Part shown: in pieces, positions 45,716-54,731 of the stretch
How the letters are laid out: each line of letters opens with the position of its first letter
Numbering within the stretch: position 1 is the first letter of the stretch
Source of the DNA: Hyphomicrobiales bacterium
GTDB lineage: Bacteria; Pseudomonadota; Alphaproteobacteria; Rhizobiales; HXMU1428-3
Assembly: GCA_021775425.1 (NCBI GenBank)
Contig: JAJFHX010000047.1
Coordinates: forward strand, 1 to 64,000
Direction of reading: 5' to 3'
DNA length: 64,000 nt
Position numbers and translations under genes: made by a program
Notes under the pieces: model-generated
The model's database searches: none
The model's input: the letters and a program-made list of their open reading frames with translations, nothing else
Told to the model about the DNA's origin: nothing

Positions 45716-47440
45716 ATGACCATAGACGCAGAGACAAAACATACAGCGCCTTTAAAGCCTGCCATGTTATCATCAGATTCGTTAGTGCCCGCCAAACGGC
45801 CTTCAAGCTGGGGGTGGGTTTTGCTGGTCGTGCCAATTGCATTTATGGTTTTATTGCCGATCTTATCGATCGTGATGATGAGTTTTTCTCCCACTGAAAA
45901 CATCTGGCCTCATCTTGTTTCTACCATTTTACCGCGCTCACTTCGGGATACTTTCTTATTGATGGGAGGTGTTGGGGTTTTAAGTCTGGTGATTGGCACC
46001 GGAACCGCCTGGCTGGTGACGATGTATCAGTTTAAGGGGCGCAAATTTTTTGAGTGGGCGTTGCTGTTACCTCTCGCCATGCCAACTTATATGATCGCAT
46101 ATTGCGCGGTTGATTTTCTTGAATATTCGGGCCCTGTTCAAACCTCGCTTCGTTATCTGTTCGGATTTCAGGACGCCAGAGATTACTGGTTTCCAAACAT
46201 TGCCTCAATGCCAGGCGCTATTCTGGTGCTTTCTCTGGTGCTTTATCCTTATGTCTATTTAGCAGCACGCGCCAGTTTTATGCAGCAATCTGTCTGCGCC
46301 CTTGAAGTTGCCCGCACGCTTGGGAAAACACCTTTTGGCGCATTCTGGAGTGTTGGCATTCCACTGGCCCGGCCTGCATTGATTGCGGGGCTGGTGCTTG
46401 CGCTTATGGAATGCCTGAATGATTATGGTGCGGTTGTTTATTTTGGAATTGAAACGCTGACTGCGAGTGTTTACAGCACCTGGCAGGAACGATCGAACCT
46501 TGGCGGTGCCGCACAGATTGCCAGTCTGATGTTGTTCATCATTATCGCACTGCTTTATATTGAGCGCCGGGCGCGGTCAGAACAGAAATATTCACCAACC
46601 ACTGGTTATCACCGTGAGTTACCTGTCGTCACACTTAAAGGGCAAAAGGAAGCTCTGGCCATACTTGCTTGTGGTTTGCCGTTTCTTTTTGGCTTTGCGG
46701 TGCCGTTTCTGGTGTTGCTGAACGCTTCCCTGAGGTTTATTGATTTTTTCTGGACGGATGAATTCTGGCGCGCTGCCGGATTTTCAATACTGCTGGCCAG
46801 CCTGACGGCTGTTATTGCGGTTGTGATTGCCCTTATTATTGCATACGGCAAACGGGTCACCGCGCACCCTATATTAAAACCTATGAGCTCACTTGCCGGA
46901 ACCGGTTATGCCATTCCAGGTGCCATCTTAGCAATTGGCATACTCATTCCGCTTGCCACTTTTGACAATATTGTAGACAGCCTGATGCGGGCGAGCTTTG
47001 GAGTTTCTACTGGTTTGTTATTATCTGGTAGTTTATTTGCGCTTTTGTTTGCTTATCTTGTCAGGTTTCTTGCCATTTCGCTTGGCACGATTGAGGCCGG
47101 TTTTCAAAAAGTCTCGCCTAATCTTGATGGGGCTGCGCGCACACTCGGCCAAACCAGCATTGGCGGGTTTAAGCTCGTGCTGATGCCGATTATGAGACCT
47201 TCTATCGCTGCTGCGGCTTTGCTGGTGTTTGTTGACACCATGAAAGAACTACCTGCAACGCTTTTGCTGCGCCCGTTTAATTTTGACAGTTTAGCGACGC
47301 TGGTGTTTGAATTTGCGGCGCGCGGGGAATTTGAAGAAGCCGGACTTGCCGGTTTGACCATTGTCGCTTTTGGCCTCATTCCGCTGTTAATCCTAAACAG
47401 GACCGTTTCTTCCAGGCGGCCAACCGCTGACCTTGATTAA
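45716..47440 (+). CDS. Fused ABC transporter permease, iron(III)/FbpB-like
   Basis: About 574 residues from ATG 45716 (a TTG at 45704 is also possible). It has about 12 transmembrane helices in two homologous halves, each with an EAA-type loop: LEVARTLGKTPFGAFWSVGIP and LDGAARTLGQTSIGGFKLVLMP. This two-in-one layout is typical of FbpB/AfuB/ThiP-type permeases for ferric iron or small organic ligands. No ATP-binding subunit is encoded nearby. A solute-binding protein lies 2.5 kb downstream beyond an AsmA-like gene; they may belong together, but its family is more polyamine-like. Confidence 0.9.
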   Translation: MTIDAETKHTAPLKPAMLSSDSLVPAKRPSSWGWVLLVVPIAFMVLLPILSIVMMSFSPTENIWPHLVSTILPRSLRDTFLLMGGVGVLSLVIGTGTAWLVTMYQFKGRKFFEWALLLPLAMPTYMIAYCAVDFLEYSGPVQTSLRYLFGFQDARDYWFPNIASMPGAILVLSLVLYPYVYLAARASFMQQSVCALEVARTLGKTPFGAFWSVGIPLARPALIAGLVLALMECLNDYGAVVYFGIETLTASVYSTWQERSNLGGAAQIASLMLFIIIALLYIERRARSEQKYSPTTGYHRELPVVTLKGQKEALAILACGLPFLFGFAVPFLVLLNASLRFIDFFWTDEFWRAAGFSILLASLTAVIAVVIALIIAYGKRVTAHPILKPMSSLAGTGYAIPGAILAIGILIPLATFDNIVDSLMRASFGVSTGLLLSGSLFALLFAYLVRFLAISLGTIEAGFQKVSPNLDGAARTLGQTSIGGFKLVLMPIMRPSIAAAALLVFVDTMKELPATLLLRPFNFDSLATLVFEFAARGEFEEAGLAGLTIVAFGLIPLLILNRTVSSRRPTADLD

Positions 47441-47880
47441 GCCACTTTTAGCCCGCATCGATTTCACTGGTTTTTGACGTGTGTTGGCCGTGAATTCTGG
47501 CGTTATCATTTTGAGGGTTTCTTGCACTCTCACTTAACGCAGCTCTCATTGTCAAAGACTGTTATGTATAGACTATAACTTTGTAGACTCTGACAAGTGA
47601 AGAAGCTGTAATCCAAGCCTGAAAATTAATCGTGTACTAATTGCCTTTCACAGGCGAATGAAGCTTGATTCATTTTGAAGGATAATAGATGCTAGGAAGC
47701 AACAAAAAAATGAAAACTGAGGATGAATGACATTTAATAACAGATAACTTAGTCCATGTTCCTATCAGCCAAAACGCTTCTCACGCAATTTTTTGTCTTG
47801 CACCGTGTTTGTTCCCGGCTTTCCGAACATATTCTCACTCAGCCAACTGTGCCCACTTTCGTATCCTGGAACTTAATTGA
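47441..47880. other. Intergenic region of 440 bases without a supported gene
   Basis: Between the permease and the AsmA-like gene. A 13-codon ORF (47689-47730) has AAGGA before its ATG but no other support. No terminator or regulatory motif was recognised. Confidence 0.5.
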
Positions 47881-49944
47881 ATGGATTTAAACCAGATAAA
47901 TTTATCGGTGATGAAAAAGCGACCGTACCAATGGCTTGTCGTCTTGCTGTTATCGGTCGTTGTTTTGGCGGCACTACTCATGATGCGGTCAGTTACTGGT
48001 ATTATCCACGCTGAAACGGGCATTCAACAACTCAAAGACGGTTATTTCAGTTTAGCGGCTCCTGTTGTTATCAGTCACCATCCTTTGGTGCGGGTTGAAA
48101 GGGGAAAGGTTAAATTTCATTCCGCTTCTCAAGCAAAAAAAGACGTTCAAATTTCCGGCCTGCTGCCTTCAGCATGGACCGATTTTTTTACTGCGGAAAA
48201 ATTAGAGAATTTGCAGCTTGAAGACGCAAAATTCGTCATTGATTATCGTAAAACGTCGACTGACAGTCCTAAGGGGCAAGGACTGCAAAACGTTTCTGTG
48301 GCGCAGGCACTTAAAAATAGTGCGCTTCAAAATCTGAACATACAAAACAGCACGCTTAAGATCCTGCGTGATTATCAAAAACCAGTTAAGGCGTTTATTA
48401 AATCGGCCCGGTTTGAAGTTGATTTAAATGACTCTGAGCTGGAAGGTGCTGGCCTGATGGACATTAAGGGGGAAGAGACCCGCTTTGCTGTTCAGTATAA
48501 TTTTGCCAGACAAAATGAAGCCGGCGTTGTGCTGGGTGATGTTGTTTTCTCGCTTGAGAACACACTCTGCAATGGCGAATTCAGGGGCGTGATGGAAGGC
48601 AGACCAAAGCTTCATCTTTTAGGGGACGTCCAATTTCAGGTTACCGACAGCACTCGTTTTGGTCGCTGGGTCGCTGAAACTGAAATTGAAAATGAGAACC
48701 AGAAACATGAGAAACAGCCGGAATCTCCTTCCAGTAAATCAGTTAAGCACAAACCCTTGTCAGTCTCTGGTAAATTTTCCTGGGCGGGGGAGGAAGGTGC
48801 GCTTTCTGGAGCGGAGCTGATATTTGGTAAAAGCACCGGGACCGGGAACCTTGCATTAAAAACCGGTCAGGCAAACCCTGAAATATCGGGAACGCTGGCT
48901 TTTCAAACCCTTGATTTTTCTGACCTCATTTCATTCAGCGTTTCTGATTCAGATAAGCAGCCCATGCTTGATAAGCCTCATTTTAACAAAATGGTCGATG
49001 AAAAAAAGATCGCGGTGGCACAAAAGAACCCCTTCAAAAAAGAGCTCCGGCAGGGAATTGAGCTCGGTGTGAAACAGATTTATGGACTGGTTCAGAACCT
49101 TGATGCTGACCTTAGAATCTCAGCATCGTCAATTCAGCTGGGTGAGTTTGAAATGACCGAAACCGGTTTCAGTGTTTTTCAAAAACAGGGCGAATTCATT
49201 TTAGATATGGCAGGGGTGACAATTTTTAACGGGCAGGTCACTGGCCTTTTCAAGTTTGATACGAACTTTCCCAAACCACGCTGGCATATCAACAGCAACT
49301 TTACTGGTGTTAATTTTGCCGAAATCAGCAAAGCCTTTCATCTGCCGCCCGTGATAGAGAGCATAGGAGATTACCGGTTTCATATCACCAGTTTTGGTGA
49401 CAAACCGGATGAAATTTTTGCCAATGTTTCAGGGGCATTCACGCTTGAAGCCGAAAATGGCGGCCAAATCGCCATTAAACTCAGTGAATTATTGAGAGAG
49501 CAAAAACTTGGCTCGGGTGAACAGATCTCACAATTAACATCTGATAAATCCGCTTTTTCCGCTTTGTTGATAAAAGGTCATTTTGCCAAAGGGGCTGTCA
49601 TTGCTGATCATTTTTCGGTTCGTGCTGACGCTCATGAATTTACCGGCAATGGCGTGATTAATCTTGAAAAGGAAAAACTCAAATTACATGTTGGTGCCTG
49701 GGATATCAGCGGATTAATCACTGAAGAAAAAGAAAATGAAGAGCGGCAAAACCCTGAAATGAAAGAGCCTGCGCCAGAATTGCTGACCTGTAGCCACCTT
49801 ACCGGTGCGTGGGATACCCCCTATTTTGAGAAATTTACAGCTGCTCATCTCAAATCTTTGGACAGAACCTGCACGGTCAGATTTCGATATGTTCCGTTGA
49901 AAACAAAAGATGACCCCATTGTACCGTTAAAGAATGCGGGTTAG
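47881..49944 (+). CDS. AsmA-like envelope protein
   Basis: A 687-residue protein with one N-terminal membrane helix (about 18-40, from QWLVVLLLSVVV) and a long beta-rich periplasmic part. The C-terminal third (about 410-610) has the AsmA_2-type pattern: ELGVKQIYGLVQNLDADLRI, then GVTIFNGQVTGLFKFD and FAEISKAFHLPP. AsmA-like proteins are thought to move phospholipids between the membranes or affect outer-membrane assembly. It is followed 34 bases later by a solute-binding protein gene on the same strand. Confidence 0.75.
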   Translation: MDLNQINLSVMKKRPYQWLVVLLLSVVVLAALLMMRSVTGIIHAETGIQQLKDGYFSLAAPVVISHHPLVRVERGKVKFHSASQAKKDVQISGLLPSAWTDFFTAEKLENLQLEDAKFVIDYRKTSTDSPKGQGLQNVSVAQALKNSALQNLNIQNSTLKILRDYQKPVKAFIKSARFEVDLNDSELEGAGLMDIKGEETRFAVQYNFARQNEAGVVLGDVVFSLENTLCNGEFRGVMEGRPKLHLLGDVQFQVTDSTRFGRWVAETEIENENQKHEKQPESPSSKSVKHKPLSVSGKFSWAGEEGALSGAELIFGKSTGTGNLALKTGQANPEISGTLAFQTLDFSDLISFSVSDSDKQPMLDKPHFNKMVDEKKIAVAQKNPFKKELRQGIELGVKQIYGLVQNLDADLRISASSIQLGEFEMTETGFSVFQKQGEFILDMAGVTIFNGQVTGLFKFDTNFPKPRWHINSNFTGVNFAEISKAFHLPPVIESIGDYRFHITSFGDKPDEIFANVSGAFTLEAENGGQIAIKLSELLREQKLGSGEQISQLTSDKSAFSALLIKGHFAKGAVIADHFSVRADAHEFTGNGVINLEKEKLKLHVGAWDISGLITEEKENEERQNPEMKEPAPELLTCSHLTGAWDTPYFEKFTAAHLKSLDRTCTVRFRYVPLKTKDDPIVPLKNAG

Positions 49945-49978
49945 AGATAAATTATAAGAATTTCGGAGACTTTTACAG

Positions 49979-51142
49979 ATGACTGGTAATCTACGTTCAA
50001 ATTATGGTTTTGTTTTATCTGGGGCTATTCTGGCCGGACTTTCGACATTTGTTTATTTTGCAGAGCAGTTGCATGCGGATACGAATGCTAAATTAAAAGT
50101 CTCCACTTTTTCCGGTGCTTATAAAATATCTCAGGAGAAAGCCTTTTTCACACCCTTTACTGAAAAGACCGGCACACCGATTGAGGTGACAACTCATAAA
50201 CAGCCATTGGTACTTTTAAAAAAATGGAAAGAGAATGTCGGCACCAGTCCTGATGTGATTGACCTTTCAGCCTATCATGCTGAAAAAGCTTGTGATGCGG
50301 GATATATCATGCCGCTCCGGGAAGAAGATATTGCAGTTGGTGCGAATAATGAGCCGATTGCTAAAGATTTTCTTGGTAACAGCCTGATTGATTGTGCCAT
50401 CCCAACCGTTGCCTGGTCCGCTTTGATGGTTGTGAAAAATGGCAAGTTTGAGAAAAAGAAACCGCGCACCTGGTCTGACTTTTTTAATGTGAAGCGGTTT
50501 CCGGGTAAGAGAAGCCTAAAGAAGTCTGCCCGCTATACGCTGGAGATGGCTTTGATGGCTGATAAAGTTCAGCCGAATGATATTTATTTTACTTTGCAGA
50601 CCATTGAAGGACAGAAGCGTGCCTTTGCTCAGCTTGATGAGCTGAAAGATGACATTGTCTGGTGGGAAAACAGCAAGGATGCCATTTCTAACCTGGAATT
50701 GGATGAAACTGTGATGGGGCTTGCGTTTAACGGACGGTTGTTTAATGCCATTATCGGCGAAGGGCTTGACCTCAATCTGGTCTGGCAAGGGCAGATTTAT
50801 GATCTTGATTATCTCGCCATTCCCGCCAAATCCCAGCAGCAGCAGAAAGCGATTAATTTCATTAATTTTGCTACCTCACCCCAACAACTTGCCGAGCAAA
50901 GCAAATGGATGCCTTATGGGCCAATGCGCTCTTCTTCTCTACAGTATGTCAGCAACCATGAAATTGCTGACATTCATATGGCTCCCTACCTGCCAACAAC
51001 CAAGGCTCATTTTGTCCGGGCGCTCAAATTTAATGAGAGCTGGTGGTTGTCTGATGAAGGTAAAAAACTTGAAGAAAAATTTGCACAATGGCTGGCCGGT
51101 GAACTGAACTGGCCTGAAGCTCAGTCAAAAGAAAGTGATTGA
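49979..51142 (+). CDS. Periplasmic solute-binding protein, family 1 (polyamine/PotD-like)
   Basis: A 387-residue binding protein of an ABC importer. The signal peptide spans about 1-35 (ending at EQLHADT). The mature part has LKVSTFSGAYKISQEKAFFTPFTEKTG-type opening (about 37-64, shown only in part) and the later WWENSKDAISNLELDETVMGLAFNG and AIPAKSQQQQKAINFINFA, typical of PotD/IdiA-like proteins. The ligand may be a polyamine or an iron complex. GGAG lies upstream of the ATG. Neither a permease nor an ATPase is adjacent; the nearest permease is 2.5 kb upstream. Confidence 0.85.
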   Translation: MTGNLRSNYGFVLSGAILAGLSTFVYFAEQLHADTNAKLKVSTFSGAYKISQEKAFFTPFTEKTGTPIEVTTHKQPLVLLKKWKENVGTSPDVIDLSAYHAEKACDAGYIMPLREEDIAVGANNEPIAKDFLGNSLIDCAIPTVAWSALMVVKNGKFEKKKPRTWSDFFNVKRFPGKRSLKKSARYTLEMALMADKVQPNDIYFTLQTIEGQKRAFAQLDELKDDIVWWENSKDAISNLELDETVMGLAFNGRLFNAIIGEGLDLNLVWQGQIYDLDYLAIPAKSQQQQKAINFINFATSPQQLAEQSKWMPYGPMRSSSLQYVSNHEIADIHMAPYLPTTKAHFVRALKFNESWWLSDEGKKLEEKFAQWLAGELNWPEAQSKESD

Positions 51143-51659
51143 AGATAAATTCATGGCGCTTTGTTTTACCTAAGCGGATTATCTTTAATTATGAAGGCTA
51201 TTGCCTGTTACAATTTTGTCACGAAAGAATTGAACGGGCTGTCAGATGATCGTTCAGCGTTCGCTTTAAAATAGCTGTGGATTAATTTTTTCTGTCTTTT
51301 TGATTGGCGCTAATTGCTTAGATTGACATTTCTAATCACTTTAAAAACCACATGATTTTTTTAATCCCTGGATCAAGACTCAAATTCGATTTTTTTGTGT
51401 CATTAACCATTTTCCGTTGTGGCCGCTGACTGCTCTGTGATTCATCTTCAGATTGTCTGAGAGCAAGTTTTTTAAAAATGACATTGAAGCTATTTTTGCT
51501 CTTCCGGTGAGCTCAAAATTTTGGTTAATGTGTAACTCCATTAGCTGCATATAAAACGGCTTCAGGGACTTTGTGGACCAAAGAGGGCTATTCACTGCCC
51601 GGGAGCCAGAGCTGATTTGCTAATCTATTCTGGTGACTGTCTGTTAGCGGTGAATGGAA

Positions 51660-51768
51660 TTGATATAGATTATGTCTGTATCAAATATCAGGGTGAGGTA
51701 TTCCCCATCCTGATACGAGTGGGGTGAAGGCTGTCAGCTCTTTCATGAGCTGACAGTCCTTTTTTTTG
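51660..51768 (+). ncRNA. Candidate small RNA with two hairpins and a terminator
   Basis: Hairpin 1: TATCAGGGTGAGG (51686-51698) pairs with CCCCATCCTGATA (51703-51715) with one G-U pair and one mismatch, around a 4-base loop. After a short single-stranded segment, hairpin 2: CTGTCAGCTC (51731-51740) pairs perfectly with GAGCTGACAG (51747-51756), followed by TCC and eight T residues. The nearest upstream gene ends 540 bases before, so the terminator is more likely to belong to a short RNA. The exact start is not known; the coordinates are approximate. No known RNA family was recognised. Confidence 0.5.
51731..51768 (+). terminator. Strong intrinsic terminator
   Basis: Perfect 10-bp stem, 6-base loop (TTTCAT), then an eight-T tract after TCC. 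Confidence 0.9.
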
Positions 51769-51964
51769 ACTTTTTTACAGCCAGCACTCATTCGTACCCT
51801 TCTCATTCACTGTAAATTTGTTAAACTGGCTGGAGACGGGATGTTCAAACCAATTTTTTGCCAGCTAATCATGTCTATGCCCTTATTGCCCTTTTAACAT
51901 GTGCGTAGACTATTTAGCTTTTATCCAGGTTGTTTGTATCTTTTGTATCTAAGGCGCGTAATTT

Positions 51965-54553
51965 ATGTCTGCACCGAATAAACTCACACAAAAAGCTTTC
52001 TACTGGGGCCCTTTATTTGTTGGCGTGGTCAGTCTTGTCGCCGGGGCTGTGCTTGTGCGTGGTTCTGCTGATTTTGAGTTTGGCAATCGATATGCTGCTT
52101 ATCAGGCGAAAAGAGATGGTGCCCAACAGCAGAAACTGGCGGATGTCTCTTCTTTAAAGCAAGGGGTTTTCAAGCAAAGTGCGCTGGTAGAGAACAAAGA
52201 AACCGGTGCAAAGACTTCTGACACAGTTTCTTCAGCCGATAAGTCCTCTGATGAAAAGACTTCAGGTGAAATGACTTCAGGTGAAAAAACGAGAGATGCT
52301 GCTTCCCCTGTTTTAGAAGAGAAGCAAATCGTTAAGGTGCTTCCCCCAAAAATTGATGAACAAAAGAAGAGTGACGCCCCTGAGATCTCTAAGCAGCTTT
52401 CATTAAATGGAGCGAAAACTGACGAAGAAACCAGCAATGCGCATGAATTGCCTTCGCATAAACTCAAGCCCTTAGAAGAAGTGAAAATTGCAACAACTGA
52501 GGATTTAGAACAAGAACCTGAAGTTGCAGATGAAAAAACAGCTAGCCAGACAGTCATTTTACCAATCAAGAAAAGCGGTGTTCGGGCTGAAAACCTTCCG
52601 GTGAAAAAGCCTGAAAATTTTGAACACGAAGCCTTAGCAGCCCTTAAAGAAACGAAGGAAGAAAAGACTGCTCCACCAGAACAAGCACAAAAACTCGCGG
52701 CCACGACTGATGGTGCTTTGACTACGACGAGCATTCAAGAAAAGGAAGAAGTCTTTCAGCGCAATAAGAGTGAGCACAGTAAAACAGAGCGAAGTCAAAC
52801 TGAGCGAAGTCTAACATTGCTAAGTCGTGAGCGTACGGTGCTGCCATCTGTGATCGTGGCGGAAAACAGTCAGCTGGCCGGGCTTGAGGGTGGGGAAGCA
52901 TTTTCCGGTCTGAATAAAATTGATCAGGGGTTTGAAAAATTAAAGGTCAGCCAGCTTAGTGAAACAGTGGCACAGATGGGGCTGATTTCACAGAATGTGG
53001 CCGATAAACTTGTGCGGCGCTCAGTCATTTTCACAGCGCGGCGTGAGGCCACGGCGTTTGGAATGGGCGGGCAAGCCGGATTAGATGGTTTACAACTTGC
53101 AGGGCTCAGCCACAGTCGCCCGCTGATATTGCATCTGGCCCAGAATTTAGGGACCGCTGGCAATAAGACCTTTTCCGGACTAAAGCAAACCGATGAAACG
53201 ATCAAAAAACTGGCACGGCAGGAGCTGATCGCCAGTACGGTTGAAGTCGGCTCCGGGCCTTTGTTTGCAAAAACAGGCATTGCTACCAGTCTTGAACTTG
53301 CAGCCCGTATGCAGCAACATTACAGTTTTGCGGTTGCTGGAAGAGAGATTGCCATTGTTGCCCGCAAACAAAGTTATAACGGCTTTGGAATGGCGCTTAG
53401 AGATGTTTCAAATCATTTGGGCAAGCTGGATGGTGAGAGAGCTGGCGATGATCTAAATGACAAAAGCACCGATAAAATCAGTCGTAAAGCCGGTGTTGAC
53501 CTTGCTGTGCTTGGGCATCTTAATAAAGACACCCTTGACCCTGCTAACCGAGAAGGTGCTCTCAGTAAAACCCCGCCCAGATGCTCTGAAAATTTCTACA
53601 ATACCTTGAAAGCGCTCAATGAACTGAAGATTGCCTCGCTTTCAAAAGTGGTGAAACCTATTTCACGGATTGATAAGAGCCTGCCGGGGCGGTGGTATTT
53701 CAAACCATCGATAGCTGGCGTAAAACGGGTCTGCAGCCGATATAAGCGCTATTATTCCGGGCGGAAAAAATGTATCCGCTGGAAAAAACAGGTCACGCCG
53801 CTTGTTGTCACTGACGGACCGGATCAAAAGGCCTTTTTTAAACTTGCCTCCGGTCTCATTGCAGGGAAGGGGCGGCATCCTATTGTTAAATCCAAATCCC
53901 CCGGACACTGGTTGATCAACCGGGTTGCGAGAGATTTAAAAAGCTATTCTTTGCAAAAGCCTCATCCGGCGATTTGTACCGGGGCACTCGGCATGGTCAG
54001 TTATTTTGAAGGCAATCTGAAAAAAGTAAAAATCCACATCGACGAAGTGGCCAGATTATCAGCAGAGAGTGATGAGTTTTTAAATTACTGGCAAGGTGAA
54101 CTTCAGAAAACCATGAAAGAAAACAGCCAAGATGTTGGCACGCCCACAGCAAGGCGTGGTAAAGAGCTGAGCATTGAAGAACAGCTCGACAGAATTGCCA
54201 GCCAACGTCATCTGACAGTCTTTAAAGAGGATTTTGATATTTCATCCATTGATCTGCCGCTGGCTCTTGGTCAGGTGGCGATCAGAATATACGGTGCTGA
54301 AGCTGCGGTTGAGATCAAAGCGAGTGATGATATTCTTTTTGCCCTTTCAGAAAGCCGCAAGCTGTTACGTGCGCACCGAAAGCGGTTATCCAAACGGTTA
54401 TATGCCGTGCTTTATAAATTTTACAGCACTGTTGAAGCGAGCTATTATATTCGCCGCAGTCATGAGCGTTACAAACCGCTGAATGACCAGTTATTTGGTA
54501 GCCTGCAGGATATCCGCTCAGCGCATCAGACCCATTGTGTCTGCCAGAATTAG
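51965..54553 (+). CDS. Large membrane-anchored protein with disordered repeat region, unknown
   Basis: 862 residues; family not recognised. An N-terminal membrane helix (about 13-33) is followed by about 290 residues rich in Ser, Thr, Lys and Glu with short tandem repeats (TSGEMTSGEKT; KTERSQTERS), which is probably disordered. Residues about 290-540 are helical with Gly and Leu (AGLEGGEAFSGLNKIDQ, and again AGNKTFSGLKQTDE, which look like an internal repeat). The part after 550 is basic, with clusters such as RYKRYYSGRKKCIRWKKQ; the C-terminal 150 residues are helical (IEEQLDRIASQRHL onwards) and end in CVCQN. The topology suggests a periplasm-spanning or cell-wall-associated protein. No enzyme motif was seen. 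Confidence 0.75.
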   Translation: MSAPNKLTQKAFYWGPLFVGVVSLVAGAVLVRGSADFEFGNRYAAYQAKRDGAQQQKLADVSSLKQGVFKQSALVENKETGAKTSDTVSSADKSSDEKTSGEMTSGEKTRDAASPVLEEKQIVKVLPPKIDEQKKSDAPEISKQLSLNGAKTDEETSNAHELPSHKLKPLEEVKIATTEDLEQEPEVADEKTASQTVILPIKKSGVRAENLPVKKPENFEHEALAALKETKEEKTAPPEQAQKLAATTDGALTTTSIQEKEEVFQRNKSEHSKTERSQTERSLTLLSRERTVLPSVIVAENSQLAGLEGGEAFSGLNKIDQGFEKLKVSQLSETVAQMGLISQNVADKLVRRSVIFTARREATAFGMGGQAGLDGLQLAGLSHSRPLILHLAQNLGTAGNKTFSGLKQTDETIKKLARQELIASTVEVGSGPLFAKTGIATSLELAARMQQHYSFAVAGREIAIVARKQSYNGFGMALRDVSNHLGKLDGERAGDDLNDKSTDKISRKAGVDLAVLGHLNKDTLDPANREGALSKTPPRCSENFYNTLKALNELKIASLSKVVKPISRIDKSLPGRWYFKPSIAGVKRVCSRYKRYYSGRKKCIRWKKQVTPLVVTDGPDQKAFFKLASGLIAGKGRHPIVKSKSPGHWLINRVARDLKSYSLQKPHPAICTGALGMVSYFEGNLKKVKIHIDEVARLSAESDEFLNYWQGELQKTMKENSQDVGTPTARRGKELSIEEQLDRIASQRHLTVFKEDFDISSIDLPLALGQVAIRIYGAEAAVEIKASDDILFALSESRKLLRAHRKRLSKRLYAVLYKFYSTVEASYYIRRSHERYKPLNDQLFGSLQDIRSAHQTHCVCQN

Positions 54554-54731
54554 GTTTAAGCCGACTTTTTTATGTCTGACAATCACAAATTCTCTCTCTT
54601 TCCTTTTTCGGCTTTCTTTTTTCCAGCTTTCTTTTTCCAGTACCCTCACCCAATTTTGACACATTCAGCCATTAAATAAAACAATGTTCATTTTATTTGC
54701 TTTTTGTATATCATAAATGTGGGAGACGTTG

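Larger units (their letters stand above)
51143..51964. other. Intergenic region of 822 bases with a candidate small RNA
   Basis: The first 500 bases are AT-rich, with no convincing gene. A CtrA-like TTAACCAT (51403-51410) and GACTC (51377-51381) are present. The candidate small RNA at 51660-51768 is listed separately. The last 190 bases presumably contain the promoter of the 862-residue protein. Confidence 0.5.

Noticed and set aside
47689-47730. A 13-codon ORF with AAGGA upstream, a possible leader peptide
   Set aside because: Too short to support and no attenuator or repeated-codon pattern follows.
51380-51595. Minus-strand open frame of 71 codons in the gap before the 862-residue gene
   Set aside because: No convincing ribosome binding site, no recognisable domain, and it lies in AT-rich intergenic DNA.
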